Origin: JAYKJB01 sp035284745 [NCBI: Candidatus Sericytochromatia bacterium]
GTDB taxonomy: Bacteria; Cyanobacteriota; Sericytochromatia; S15B-MN24
Assembly (NCBI GenBank): GCA_035284745.1
Contig: JAYKIL010000018.1
Coordinates: forward strand, 1 to 50,431
Reading direction: 5' to 3'
Length of the DNA: 50,431 nt
Each line of letters begins with the position of its first letter. Positions within the stretch are counted from its first letter, which is position 1. The position numbers were made by a program, and so were the translations under genes. The notes below the pieces were generated by a model. That model was not told where the DNA came from. It worked only from the letters and a program-made list of their open reading frames with translations, and did not search any database. This document shows, piece by piece, positions 22,007 through 31,536 of this stretch.

Positions 22007-24814
22007 TTAGCCTTCCCCATCGCGCAATGCTCGTAAGGGGAATTTTCGGCCTTTGCCCCCTTCTTCCATCAGGGTCATAAAGAGTCCTTTCACGGAGGGG
22101 GGCAGGGGCTGATTGAGGGAGAACGCTCCCGTTACTCGTTGTCCAGGTTCAATGCGAAGCAAGGTATTGTCAACGCTCATGATATCCAGCGTATGCGTCA
22201 GATCGTTGCCTTGATCATCGCTCAAGGCGAAAAGTTCGGGCCGATCCGTACGGGTCAGAAAGAAAACGACGTCAGTGCTGAGGTTGTCGATGCGAAGTTG
22301 AACGCGGGTGCGAGAGGGCGTAATGAATACCTGGTTCACCCCCATCGTAACCCCCTCGAGCGTGATCGCTGGACCCCGCCAAGGCATTGGGGTCGCAGCG
22401 GGTGAAGGCACTGGCTTCGCGCTGGGCAAAGAGGTGACCGGAGGCTGTACTGTCTCTGCCAGCGGAGACACGACCGGAACTGGCGACATTTGAAACATCG
22501 AACGATACGACTGCGATGACCAAAGGCCCACGAGGAGAAAAAGAACGAACACCACCGCAGACAAGGAGATGAGCAAGGGCCAGCCGCTGCGGTCCACGCG
22601 GGGGGGGGCCAAAAAAGTTCGAGGCTCTAACGCGAGAAAGGCCCGCTGAAAGTCGGCAATTGTGTCATAACGGTTTTCAGGGTCCACTTCGAGGGCTTTA
22701 ATCAGAACGCTGTCGAGGGCGGGTTCACTCTCTAAGTTGAGTTCACTCGGTGCCGTCGGGCTGTGAAGCAGCGCGGCGGTGTACCGTGCCAGAATGACGT
22801 TGCCCTCATACGGATATTGTCGCGTGATCAACTCGTAGAGTACGACACCCAAAGAAAAGACGTCTGCTCGAACATCTGCAGCAAGCCCTGAGAGCACTTC
22901 AGGCGCCATGTAGCGTGCTGTCCCCGCGGTTTTGTTGGGATCTGCGGTATGGGCGGCCTCTGAGGGTTGGGCGATCCCGAAGTCGAGGACGGTGGCTTGC
23001 CCTTGGTGGTAGACGATATTTTCCGGCTTCACATCGCGGTGGATGACCCCTTGACTGTGCGCGTATTGAAGCGCATCGCCCACTTGCGCGACAATTTGCT
23101 TGATTTGGGCCAATGAGAGCGGGTGTTGCTCCTCGAGCCATTCTCGCAGATTGTGACCTTCTAGCCATTCCATCACGATGTAGCCATCACCGTCTTCTAT
23201 GAAATGGTCGAAGACCGATACGATATGCGGATGGACCAGGCCGCTCGCGAGTTGTGCCTCTCTCAGCAACTGTTTCAATTGCGCTTGGCGGGCGGCATCT
23301 GTGAGGTGGGGTTCCAGTAAAACCTTCTTCAGGGCGACCGGACGCTGCAGTTTTTCATCATAGGCTTGAAAAACCAAAGAGCTTCGTGTCCGTTTGCACA
23401 GCTTCCGCTGCGTATAACGCGACCCTTCGGCTGGTTGGGGCTGTTCATATTCCGCCAGTCGTTGTCTCAGTGCACCCATGGTGGAATACCGCTGGGCTGG
23501 ATCAAAACGCAGTCCTTTTTCGATGGCGAGATCGAGCGCTCCCGGAACCTCCGGGTTGCGAAGGCTTGGCGCCTCAAAGTACTTTTCGTCCAAGTGATGG
23601 GGCACCCGGCCGGTGAGCATCCGGTAAATTAATGCTGCCAAAGAAAAAATATCAGCGCGTTGATCCACCCGGTGATGGCCGGTTTGACCCAGTTTGAACT
23701 CTGGAGGGACGTACGGATTTTCTTGAGCCATTTGGCGCAAATCGAAGGTCGACATCGTACTCAGGTCGCTTTTCTTCGCCAGCCCGAAGTTCGCTATTTT
23801 GACCTGTCCTTTGGGGGCCACCAAAATGTTTTCGGGTCGTATGTCCCGATGGACGATGCCTTGGGAATGTGCGTATGCCAACGCGTCGGCGAGGGCCAAC
23901 CCTATGGCCACGGCTTGTTCCACGGGCAAGATAGGGTTTTCGCGGCGTTCAAGCACCTGCGCCAACGTTTGGCAATCATCAATCCATTCGGTGACGACGT
24001 AGTAGCAGTCATCCCGTGGAATCACGTGCTCCACGTGCACAATATGCTCGTGCTGGAGTTGCATGGTCAATTTGGCCTCCCGCAGCAACTCATTGCGAAT
24101 CCGCTCAAGTTTCTCTGGTTGCTGAAAGGGGTCGTAACTTAATTCCTGCAGTAACATGGGACGCTCCAAGCCGGTGTCCCACGCCATGTAGGTGGTTTTA
24201 TTGTTTGTTCTCGACAGGCAGGAAGTGAGCTGATACTGGTTGATGAGGCGCCGTGGGCTGTGCGGGCGAAGTTGTTCTGCAATGCGGTTTTGTTCGTTTA
24301 ATCCCAAAACACCCACAGGACGTTCGGGACTGTCGTGAGTGAGCCAGGTGGTCACTTGGTGCAATGAGAGCACCGGGATGCCGGCGAGCAGGGCATTCGG
24401 AGAAGATTCCGTTAATCCCTCGACTTTTGAGCGTTCGGGAAAAATGAGCGCGACATGAATCGAGGCAGGGTTGAGGCCCCTTTCCTCCAAGAATCGAGAG
24501 AGACCGATTCTTTTGAGCTCCAGTTGAGGCAGTGGGTTGGGGCGTTCTTGGCGGCCTGCCGCTACGAAGGTATGATGCCACGGTTCTCTGGGGGAGAGTT
24601 CAATTCGCCCGTGCCAGTGGCGATATTCCAGCAGGAAAATGCCACGCTCGTTAATGAGAACTGCGTCCGTATCGTCAGGTTCATGGTGAAATTGGTGACC
24701 CGGCAAGCTCAATTGGGGCAGGACGGTCCAGCCGCTTGGAAGGGGCAGAAGGGCTCCTACAAGGGCCGTTTCCCCTTGTTCGACCATTTCGCGGTGGGTG
24801 CGTAGTTCAGCCAT
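22007..24814 (-). CDS. NERD domain - pseudokinase - Ser/Thr kinase - transmembrane - extracytoplasmic domain protein
   Basis: 935 residues. Residues about 10-125 match a NERD domain (DTDAVLINERGIFLLEYRHW: D50, E63, with R65 in place of the usual lysine). Kinase 1 (about 194-455) lacks the beta3 lysine (Q223) and has NFG (342-344) for DFG, though HRD 322-324 remains; it looks catalytically dead. Kinase 2 (about 467-730) keeps K496, HRD 592-594, KPEN, DFG 611-613 and APE 637-639. Neither kinase has a recognisable glycine loop. A single membrane helix lies at about 745-766, then a Pro-rich linker and a C-terminal beta domain, probably periplasmic. NERD-kinase fusions are known, for example around phage-defence kinases of the PglW type, but this tandem order is unusual. 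It is 32 bases upstream of nothing else on its strand except uvrB, which precedes it. Confidence 0.88.
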   Translation of the reverse strand: MAELRTHREMVEQGETALVGALLPLPSGWTVLPQLSLPGHQFHHEPDDTDAVLINERGIFLLEYRHWHGRIELSPREPWHHTFVAAGRQERPNPLPQLELKRIGLSRFLEERGLNPASIHVALIFPERSKVEGLTESSPNALLAGIPVLSLHQVTTWLTHDSPERPVGVLGLNEQNRIAEQLRPHSPRRLINQYQLTSCLSRTNNKTTYMAWDTGLERPMLLQELSYDPFQQPEKLERIRNELLREAKLTMQLQHEHIVHVEHVIPRDDCYYVVTEWIDDCQTLAQVLERRENPILPVEQAVAIGLALADALAYAHSQGIVHRDIRPENILVAPKGQVKIANFGLAKKSDLSTMSTFDLRQMAQENPYVPPEFKLGQTGHHRVDQRADIFSLAALIYRMLTGRVPHHLDEKYFEAPSLRNPEVPGALDLAIEKGLRFDPAQRYSTMGALRQRLAEYEQPQPAEGSRYTQRKLCKRTRSSLVFQAYDEKLQRPVALKKVLLEPHLTDAARQAQLKQLLREAQLASGLVHPHIVSVFDHFIEDGDGYIVMEWLEGHNLREWLEEQHPLSLAQIKQIVAQVGDALQYAHSQGVIHRDVKPENIVYHQGQATVLDFGIAQPSEAAHTADPNKTAGTARYMAPEVLSGLAADVRADVFSLGVVLYELITRQYPYEGNVILARYTAALLHSPTAPSELNLESEPALDSVLIKALEVDPENRYDTIADFQRAFLALEPRTFLAPPRVDRSGWPLLISLSAVVFVLFLLVGLWSSQSYRSMFQMSPVPVVSPLAETVQPPVTSLPSAKPVPSPAATPMPWRGPAITLEGVTMGVNQVFITPSRTRVQLRIDNLSTDVVFFLTRTDRPELFALSDDQGNDLTHTLDIMSVDNTLLRIEPGQRVTGAFSLNQPLPPSVKGLFMTLMEEGGKGRKFPLRALRDGEG

Positions 24815-24846
24815 AGGTCGTTCAGTGCTCGGACAGGGACGTCACG

Positions 24847-26850
24847 TTATCGGGTTTGCCGGGTGCTGCGGGGCGGCTGTGTTCCTGTTTCTCGGAGCGT
24901 TTTGATACGGTCCCGCATTTCAGCGGCGAGTTCAAAGTCGAGAACTGATGCCGCTTGTCGCATTTCCGTTTCCAATTGTTTGATAAGACGTTCACGCTCT
25001 TGTGGGTTTAAGGGGGGGGGCAGAGCCGTCTCTGAGGGCATTGATTCCGGCGATTTGAGACTTTCAAGGAGGCGATTTCGGGACGATTTGACGATGGCGC
25101 GAGGAACGAGGCCGTGCTCTGCATTATACTCCAACTGCTTCGCCCTGCGCCGGGCGGTCTCATCGATGGCTTTACGCATCGAATCGGTCATTTTATCAGC
25201 GTACATCAGCACACGACCTTCGGGATGCCTGGCCGCACGCCCGATCATCTGTATCAGCGATCGTTCGGCGCGCAGGAAGCCTTCTTTGTCAGCGTCCATA
25301 ATCGCCATCAAGGACACCTCAGGCAGGTCAAGTCCTTCGCGGAGTAGGTTGACGCCAATCAGTACATCGAATGCGCCTTGCCGCAAGTCTCGCAACACCT
25401 CGATTCTCTCCAGTGACTGAATGTCAGAGTGTAGGTACTTTACGCGCAAACCCAGTTCTTGAAAGTATTCACACAGGGCCTCGGCCATCTTTTTTGTGAG
25501 CGTCGTGACCAGCACTCGTTGCTGCTTCGCAATGCGCTCGCGAATGGCGGACAGTAGATCATCCACTTGCCCGTCGATGGGGCGCACCTCGATTTCTGGA
25601 TCCACGAGGCTGGTGGGTCGAATAATTTGCTCGACAATTTGTGTCGAGACACGCAATTCCAAATCGCCCGGCGTCGCCGATACAAAGATGCGCTGCCCCA
25701 CTCTTTCCCAAAATTCTTCGATCCGCAACGGGCGGTTATCGAAGGCGGAGGGCAAGCGGAATCCGTGCTCGATTAACACTTCTTTTCTGGCACGATCGCC
25801 GCGGTACATGCCCTGCAGTTGCGGCAGTGTGACGTGAGATTCATCGATTACAAGCAGAAAGTCATCCGGGAAGTAATCAAGAAGCGTGGAAGGAGGGCTT
25901 CCCGGGGCGCGGCCGGCCAAGATACGGGAGTAGTTTTCAACGCCGTTGCAATAGCCAACTTCTCTCAACATTTCAAGGTCATACCGGGTACGCATCTCAA
26001 TCCGTTGCGCCTCCAGCACTTTGCCCTCACTTTGAAATTGCTCAACACGCGCCTTTAATTCTGCTTCAATTTCCGCTAAGGCCCGCTCCATCTCTTCTTC
26101 AGGGGTGACGAAGTGTTTGGCCGGATAGATAAAAAAGGTGTCTCGCTGACTGAGAATCTCGCCGGTGACCGGATCGATCTCAGAAATGCGATCGATTTCA
26201 TCACCAAACAGCTCAATGCGAAACACGTTGTCCTCAAAGGAGGGGACAATTTCCAAAACATCGCCCCGTGCGCGAAAACGCCCGCGCATCAGTTCCACAT
26301 CGTTGCGTTCATAGTGTGAGGTCACCAGTTTTCGCAAAAGGTCGTCGCGATGAATCTCTTCGCCGACCCGCAATTCTAAACGGCCTTCGAGGTAAGTTTC
26401 GGGCATACCCAGGCCGTAGATGCAACTGACTGACGCCACGACAATGACATCTCGTCGCTCCAGCAGGCTTCGTGTGGCGCTGTGACGAAGGCGATCGATC
26501 TCGTCGTTAATGGATGCTGATTTTTCGATGTAGGTATCGGTGCGCGGTACGTAAGCTTCTGGCTGGTAATAGTCGTAATAGCTGATGAAATATTCAACCG
26601 CGTTGTGCGGGAAAAATTCCCGCAGTTCGTTACACAGTTGCGCCGCCAGTGTTTTGTTATGGGCCAGCACCAAAGTGGGGCGCTGAACCCTTTCTATCAC
26701 ATTGGCGATGGTAAACGTCTTACCGGAGCCCGTCACACCGAGGAGGGTCTGGGCTAGATGCTGAGCCGCCAGACCGTCGGTTAATGCGGTAATCGCTCCT
26801 CCCTGATCGCCACCGGGTTGATAATCTGCGACGACCTTGAGTGTATTCAC
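24847..26850 (-). CDS. uvrB: Excinuclease ABC subunit B
   Basis: 667 residues, the usual UvrB length. Walker A GVTGSGKT (38-45), the beta-hairpin region [32 protein letters not shown] (motif II), SATPGDLE, the helicase motif [33 protein letters not shown], and a C-terminal UVR domain (EMRDRIKTL near 650). UvrB verifies damage and loads UvrC in nucleotide excision repair. The GTG start has GGGGAT about nine bases upstream. It lies 27 bases behind tatA and 32 before the NERD kinase gene, so the three could form one transcript. Confidence 0.97.
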   Translation of the reverse strand: MNTLKVVADYQPGGDQGGAITALTDGLAAQHLAQTLLGVTGSGKTFTIANVIERVQRPTLVLAHNKTLAAQLCNELREFFPHNAVEYFISYYDYYQPEAYVPRTDTYIEKSASINDEIDRLRHSATRSLLERRDVIVVASVSCIYGLGMPETYLEGRLELRVGEEIHRDDLLRKLVTSHYERNDVELMRGRFRARGDVLEIVPSFEDNVFRIELFGDEIDRISEIDPVTGEILSQRDTFFIYPAKHFVTPEEEMERALAEIEAELKARVEQFQSEGKVLEAQRIEMRTRYDLEMLREVGYCNGVENYSRILAGRAPGSPPSTLLDYFPDDFLLVIDESHVTLPQLQGMYRGDRARKEVLIEHGFRLPSAFDNRPLRIEEFWERVGQRIFVSATPGDLELRVSTQIVEQIIRPTSLVDPEIEVRPIDGQVDDLLSAIRERIAKQQRVLVTTLTKKMAEALCEYFQELGLRVKYLHSDIQSLERIEVLRDLRQGAFDVLIGVNLLREGLDLPEVSLMAIMDADKEGFLRAERSLIQMIGRAARHPEGRVLMYADKMTDSMRKAIDETARRRAKQLEYNAEHGLVPRAIVKSSRNRLLESLKSPESMPSETALPPPLNPQERERLIKQLETEMRQAASVLDFELAAEMRDRIKTLRETGTQPPRSTRQTR

Positions 26851-26877
26851 GGCGCGTATCCCCGTTGGAGAATTCCC

Positions 26878-27084
26878 CTAGTTTTTAGGCTGAACTTCTT
26901 GGTGCGCGCTGTCTTCACCAGCGGTTAATTCACGCCGTACGGTGGACTCCAGCTCTTGGGAGCCTTTTCGGAATTCTTGAATGCTGCGACCGAGTGCGTT
27001 TGCAATTTCTGGAATTTTTCTCGGTCCAAATACCAACAACGCCACGGCCAGTATCACGGCCAGTTCAGGAAGACCAATGGGCAT
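26878..27084 (-). CDS. tatA: Sec-independent translocase subunit TatA/TatE
   Basis: 68 residues. A single membrane helix (LPELAVILAVALLVFGP) is followed by the FGPRKIPEIA hinge, an amphipathic helix (LGRSIQEFRKGSQELE) and a charged tail, the standard TatA pattern. TatA forms the pore that exports folded proteins with twin-arginine signals. Two ATGs are adjacent; the second (27084) is six bases from GGAGG and is preferred. No tatB or tatC gene is in the window, as is often the case when tatA stands alone. Divergent from the gene at 27219. Confidence 0.93.
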   Translation of the reverse strand: MPIGLPELAVILAVALLVFGPRKIPEIANALGRSIQEFRKGSQELESTVRRELTAGEDSAHQEVQPKN

Positions 27085-27218
27085 CATCCACCTCCAACAC
27101 CTTGATTAGTATACGGCTTTATCCGGAAATGTGGCACTCGCATTTTGCGCGGCGGAGGGAGTGGCCGTTGGTAGGAGGAGTCGACCAAGCGCCCCAAATT
27201 CTGGTAGGATTACGCGCC

Positions 27219-28139
27219 ATGAACGCGATTTTGGCCCGCGCTTTGTCGATTCGAAACCTTATTTGGGCTGCCTCCAGTTATTTTATATTGGCGGCGTGCT
27301 TCGTTTTTCTTCTGCACCAACGGTATGAGGTGTCGTGGGGACTGACCGTCGTTGCGTTGGGGTGCCTGACCGCGCTGGTCGCGCTGATTTTGGAATTGGT
27401 GATAGCGGCGCCGCTCGAGCGCATGGCAGCCTCCTTGCGTGCTTGCGATGCAAGCGGGGCGGCGGCGATGCCAAAGCCAACGGGGGTGACCGTTCCCCAC
27501 GAACTCAGGCAACTTTGGCGCTCCCAACAAGGCGTTTTTGAGCAGTCTGCACACCTGCGATTGCTTAAAGAGGGTCTCGAAGCCCGCTTGGTGGCCCTTG
27601 ATGCTGAGGCCCGCTTGTTGCGAGGAGCCAATTCGTTACTTGCGGCCCCGGAGGGCAGCCTCGAGCAGGTCACCTCGTTGTTAGATGACCTGACCGGCGT
27701 CTTGGATGTGGAGTCGGTCTGGTTGGTGCCGTTGCGCCGCCAAGCGCCCTGGCCAGTGGTTGGGGCGCAGGGGATTCCTGCTTGGGCCCACGCTCTGCGG
27801 CCACGCTCCTCGGCAGTATGGGGAGAATTGTTGGCCGCGGCTTCCGCTTCCCTGTTTTGTTTGCTGCCGCAACACACGGGGGAGGATTTACCCTTTGCCC
27901 GGAGGACCCTTGCATTATTTCCGCTGTTCCACAGGGGACGACCTCAAGGGTTTTTGCTGGTTGTACCCCGTGCCGAAACCCTCGCCTGGCCACCCAGTGC
28001 GTGGGGCCTCGTGGGCCATCTGGCGCCGGCTTTGGCGGCGGCTCTATACCCATATCGCTGGCCGGATGGCCGTCGAATTGTGACCCCTGAACGGGATTCT
28101 CTCCAGCAAGGCTTGTTCGAGGCCGTGGGGGAGGTTTAG
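27219..28139 (+). CDS. Membrane protein with HAMP-like linker and GAF-like domain
   Basis: 306 residues. Two membrane helices at the N-terminus (LIWAASSYFILAACFVFLLH and LTVVALGCLTALVALILELVI) enclose a short loop. A HAMP-like linker follows (APLERMAASLRAC, HELRQLWRSQQGVFEQ), then a coiled segment and a domain (about 145-290) that looks like a GAF fold, for example SLEQVTSLLDDLTGVLDVESVWLVPL. No output domain (kinase, cyclase or phosphatase) follows, so partners must supply it. The frame extends to 26994 upstream, but the ATG at 27219 with AGGA about nine bases before it is the realistic start. It directly precedes rsmD. Confidence 0.7.
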   Translation: MNAILARALSIRNLIWAASSYFILAACFVFLLHQRYEVSWGLTVVALGCLTALVALILELVIAAPLERMAASLRACDASGAAAMPKPTGVTVPHELRQLWRSQQGVFEQSAHLRLLKEGLEARLVALDAEARLLRGANSLLAAPEGSLEQVTSLLDDLTGVLDVESVWLVPLRRQAPWPVVGAQGIPAWAHALRPRSSAVWGELLAAASASLFCLLPQHTGEDLPFARRTLALFPLFHRGRPQGFLLVVPRAETLAWPPSAWGLVGHLAPALAAALYPYRWPDGRRIVTPERDSLQQGLFEAVGEV

Positions 28140-28140
28140 G

Positions 28141-28701
28141 TTGAAAATCATTGCTGGCGTGGCGCGGGGACGTCGCTTGGAAACCCTTCCTGGCGAGGGG
28201 ACCCGACCCACCCAAGGGAAGGTGAAAGAGGCACTGTTCAGCGCGTTGACGCCTTGGTTGCCCCATACAGATTGGTTGGATTTATTTGCGGGCAGCGGGG
28301 CGATCGGACTGGAGGCGGCGAGCCGCGGCGCGCGCCGGGTTGTCCTTGTGGAGCAAGCCCCTGCGGCTGTGCGTATTATCGACGCCAACATCCAGGCGAC
28401 AAAACTGCTCGTCGAGTGCCTTCCTATGGAAGCGCGCAGTGCTCTGGCACGCCTTGAGGGAAATACCTTTGACGTAATATTCCTCGATCCCCCCTATGGT
28501 TTAGATGCAACCCCCATCGTGGAGTCTCTGGATGGAGGTCATTTTCTCAAGCCGGGGGGACGCCTGGTATGGGAGCACGATTCTGCGCGGCATCCTCCAG
28601 ACCGCGTTGGCCGCTTGTCTTTGCTGCGGACGCGGCGTTATTCAGGGACGAGCCTGAGTTTTTACTCTCGCTTGTCTGATGTTGATACGCCTGAGAGATG
28701 A
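28141..28701 (+). CDS. rsmD: 16S rRNA (guanine(966)-N(2))-methyltransferase
   Basis: 186 residues. The RsmD N-terminus KIIAGVARGRRLETLPG is followed by RPTQGKVKEALFSAL, the SAM motif LDLFAGSGAIGLEAASRGA, and the catalytic DPPY (116-119). It methylates G966 of 16S rRNA. The TTG start, one base after the previous stop, has GGAGG six bases upstream. It shares a transcript with the GAF-like membrane gene and probably with rlmH downstream. Confidence 0.95.
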   Translation: MKIIAGVARGRRLETLPGEGTRPTQGKVKEALFSALTPWLPHTDWLDLFAGSGAIGLEAASRGARRVVLVEQAPAAVRIIDANIQATKLLVECLPMEARSALARLEGNTFDVIFLDPPYGLDATPIVESLDGGHFLKPGGRLVWEHDSARHPPDRVGRLSLLRTRRYSGTSLSFYSRLSDVDTPER

Positions 28702-28776
28702 CCATGGCGAAGGCCGGGGGTGCTCGCCTGGTCGTGGTAAAATGGGCGCCACCGCAGGCAGTAAGGACTTGGGTCG

Positions 28777-29256
28777 ATGCGCTGGACTATCGTGGCGGTA
28801 GGGCGATTGAAGGAGCGTCATTGGCGAGAAGCCGTTGATGAATACCTCAAACGGATGCGCCCCTATCGCGCCGTTCAAGTGATTGAATTGCCCGACGAAC
28901 GGGCCGATGCGGGTGAAAGTCCCGCTCAAATTGTCTTGGCAGCTGAACGAGAAGGGGATAGGATTCTGTCGCACATTAAGCCGCAGGCCACGGTGGTGGC
29001 GTTGTGGGAACAGGGTGAGCAGATCTCATCAGAGAGGTTGGCGCAGCGTCTGTTAGTTCTCGAACAATCGGGCGGTGGCGAATTGGTCTTTGTACTGGGA
29101 GGGTCTTACGGATTAGCACCGAAAGTTCTCGCGCGTGCCGCGTGGCACCTGGGATTATCACGGATGACGCTGCCCCATCAAATGGCACGCGTTGTTCTGT
29201 GTGAGCAGTTGTATCGGGCAGAGCGTATTCGTCGCCAGGAGCCATATCATAAGTGA
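28777..29256 (+). CDS. rlmH: 23S rRNA (pseudouridine(1915)-N(3))-methyltransferase
   Basis: 159 residues, the family length. The SPOUT fold is visible from WTIVAVGRLKE to the knot region FVLGGSYGLAPKV and LGLSRMTLPHQMARVVLCEQLYR. The end RIRRQEPYHK matches the conserved HPYHK-type tail. RlmH methylates a pseudouridine in helix 69 of 23S rRNA. The start ATG has AAGGA about nine bases upstream. Its stop overlaps the start of the DUF1934 gene (GTGA). Confidence 0.97.
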   Translation: MRWTIVAVGRLKERHWREAVDEYLKRMRPYRAVQVIELPDERADAGESPAQIVLAAEREGDRILSHIKPQATVVALWEQGEQISSERLAQRLLVLEQSGGGELVFVLGGSYGLAPKVLARAAWHLGLSRMTLPHQMARVVLCEQLYRAERIRRQEPYHK

Positions 29257-29705
29257 ATCAGGTACCCATTACTATTTCGATTTCGAGCATTCAAGAGGAT
29301 GGCGGGCTCAAAGAAGCGTCTCGCAGTGAGTACCAAGGCCTTTTGCATCGTGGGCCGACGGTGACCTATGTGCGTTATGACGACACAGAGGGTAACAGCA
29401 ACACCTTGCGACTGGCCCCTGAGGGAGTGCGAGTGTATCGGCGGGGCGGAATGCAGGCGTGGCAAGATTTTCGCTTGGGAGAAGTGACAGGCGGCGGCTT
29501 ATCGTTTGACCCTGAGCGTCACAGTGAGATGATGCTGCGAATTCATACCCACGAGTTGGTCTGGACGGCATCGGCGCGTGAAGGACAACTCGCTTTGGTC
29601 TATGATTTGTATACTGGGACGTCAGCCGCTGAGGATGCTGACCCTATGGAACTGACTCTGGGACGATTTACGTTGGAAGTCGCTTGGGCGGTCATCGCGT
29701 CATAA
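29253..29705 (+). CDS. DUF1934 family protein (YwiB-like)
   Basis: 150 residues, a lipocalin-like beta barrel. Pattern: PITISISSIQEDG, DTEGNSNTLRLAPEGVRVYRRG, ERHSEMMLRIHT, then LTLGRFTLEVAW at the end. DUF1934 proteins usually sit just before argS in Firmicutes, as here. Their role is uncertain, possibly linked to protein quality or translation. The GTG overlaps the rlmH stop (GTGA, 29253-29256) and the next gene starts 21 bases later. Confidence 0.82.
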   Translation: MNQVPITISISSIQEDGGLKEASRSEYQGLLHRGPTVTYVRYDDTEGNSNTLRLAPEGVRVYRRGGMQAWQDFRLGEVTGGGLSFDPERHSEMMLRIHTHELVWTASAREGQLALVYDLYTGTSAAEDADPMELTLGRFTLEVAWAVIAS

Positions 29706-29726
29706 GAATTTGGAAGGAATCTCACT

Positions 29727-31433
29727 ATGCTGAAGTCAGTCATCGCAGACGCTCTTGCCCGGGCTTTAGATCAGGCGGTGCGTTCTGGTGCTTTGCCAGA
29801 AAATGTTGCGGTGAAGCCAACCGTCGAGGTTCCTCGCGACCCCTCCCACGGAGATTTTGCCTGCAGTGTTGCGATGTCACTGGCAAAAAGCGCTCGGATG
29901 GCCCCTTTGAAGATTGCTGAGGCCCTTGTGGCGCATCTTGAGATCGCAGGACCGATTGGCGAGGCCGAGGTGGCTCCTCCCGGGTTCATCAATTTACGCT
30001 TAGACCGTGCGTGGCTTCATCAGAATTTGAAGGGCATCCTGCTGGAAGGTGCTAGATATGGGCGCAGCGAGGTGGGGAATGGCGAACGTGTGTTGTTGGA
30101 ATACGTCTCCGCCAATCCGACAGGACCCCTGCACGTCGGGCACGGGCGTTGGGCAGCAATCGGTTCTGGGCTCGCCAATCTCCTCAAAGCGGCTGGTTTT
30201 GCCGTTGAACAAGAGTTTTACGTCAATGACGCGGGCAATCAGATGCAATTGTTGGGGCGCTCATTGGAAGTGAGGATGCGGCAGCAAAATGGGGAGGCAG
30301 TGGAACTGCCCGAGGATGCGTATCACGGCGCCTACATGTTGGAGGTCGCGACGGCCGCCCGAGTGAAAATGGGTAACGAGGTGCTGAGCTTGCCGGAAGA
30401 CGAGCGATTACAGCGTTTGACTGAATTTGCAAGGAATTACCTCCTGGGGGTTCAGCAAGGCACATTGGAGGCCATGAGAACCCGCTTTGATCGCTTTTTT
30501 TCTGAGCGCACGTTACATCAGGCGGGCCGGGTGGATGAGGCCTTGGAATACCTCAAGCGTGAAGGGCACCTGTATGAGAAAGAGGGGGCTTGGTGGCTGC
30601 GTACCACCCCGTTCGGCGACGATAAGGATCGCGTGGTGCTTCGTGAAAATGGTCAGCCCACCTATCTTGCGGCCGACATTGCTTACCATTGGGATAAACT
30701 AAAACGTGGCTTTACGCGTCTTGTGAACATCATGGGGGCCGATCACCACGGTTACGTCGCACGCCTCAATGCTGCAGTACAGTCTTGTGGCGGAGGCTCT
30801 GACACCTTGCGAGTCATCATTGGGCAGATGGTTAATTTGTTTCGTGATGGCGAGCCGATCAGGATGTCAAAACGCAGTGGTGAGATGGTGACGTTGCAGG
30901 AAGTCATTGACGAAGTGGGCCCCGATGCCGCGCGTTATTTTTTGCTGATGCGTTCGACGGATACGACCCTGGACTTCGATTTGGGGCTCGCCGTACGAGA
31001 GTCTGCGGATAATCCCGTTTTTTATGTTCAATATGCGCACGCCCGGATTTGCAGTATCCTGCGAATGGCTGCTCAGGCCCACCCAGAGTGGGACTTGGGA
31101 ATCGATGCATTGCGAACAGCGTCGCTTGATGCCTTGAAGGAGCCTGAAGAACGGCAACTGCTTCTGAAGTTGGCGACCCTGCCCGATGAAGTGGCACAAG
31201 CTGCCTGTGCCATGGAGCCTTATCGACTCCCGCGATATGCCCAGGAACTCGCTACGAATTTTCATCAGTTTTACACGAACTGCCGCGTACTGACGGAGGA
31301 CGAGGCGCTCACCCGCGCAAGACTGGCACTTATCGCGGGAACTCGGGTGGTGCTTCATACCGTTTTGGAAGACCTTATTGGGGTCAGCGCGCCGGAGCGA
31401 ATGGAGTCTTTGGTGACGGGGGCACAGGCGTAA
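29727..31433 (+). CDS. argS: Arginyl-tRNA synthetase
   Basis: 568 residues, class I synthetase that charges tRNA-Arg. Seen: the ArgS N-terminal additional domain (residues 1-110), ANPTGPLHVGHGR with the HIGH-type motif at H136-H139, the catalytic core through VNIMGADHHGYVARL, the KMSK-type RMSKR at 379-383, and the anticodon-binding helical domain (SADNPVFYVQYAHARICSIL). It ends with RMESLVTGAQA instead of the usual PERM at the very end. Start ATG with GGAAGGAA upstream. It is the last gene of the rsmD-rlmH-DUF1934 run. Confidence 0.97.
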   Translation: MLKSVIADALARALDQAVRSGALPENVAVKPTVEVPRDPSHGDFACSVAMSLAKSARMAPLKIAEALVAHLEIAGPIGEAEVAPPGFINLRLDRAWLHQNLKGILLEGARYGRSEVGNGERVLLEYVSANPTGPLHVGHGRWAAIGSGLANLLKAAGFAVEQEFYVNDAGNQMQLLGRSLEVRMRQQNGEAVELPEDAYHGAYMLEVATAARVKMGNEVLSLPEDERLQRLTEFARNYLLGVQQGTLEAMRTRFDRFFSERTLHQAGRVDEALEYLKREGHLYEKEGAWWLRTTPFGDDKDRVVLRENGQPTYLAADIAYHWDKLKRGFTRLVNIMGADHHGYVARLNAAVQSCGGGSDTLRVIIGQMVNLFRDGEPIRMSKRSGEMVTLQEVIDEVGPDAARYFLLMRSTDTTLDFDLGLAVRESADNPVFYVQYAHARICSILRMAAQAHPEWDLGIDALRTASLDALKEPEERQLLLKLATLPDEVAQAACAMEPYRLPRYAQELATNFHQFYTNCRVLTEDEALTRARLALIAGTRVVLHTVLEDLIGVSAPERMESLVTGAQA

Positions 31434-31536
31434 CTGAGGCTTCGGTCACACAGTCAGGATTGTTTCACGTGTAGAATGGCAGGGCAGTTTATCCCACACA
31501 TGTCAATGGCGATACGCTTGATTTGAAGGCGCGAAC

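Noticed and set aside
26994-27218. Upstream extension of the GAF-like membrane gene to 26994
   Set aside because: It would overlap tatA on the other strand for about 90 bases; the ATG at 27219 with AGGA upstream and directly preceding the membrane helix is better.
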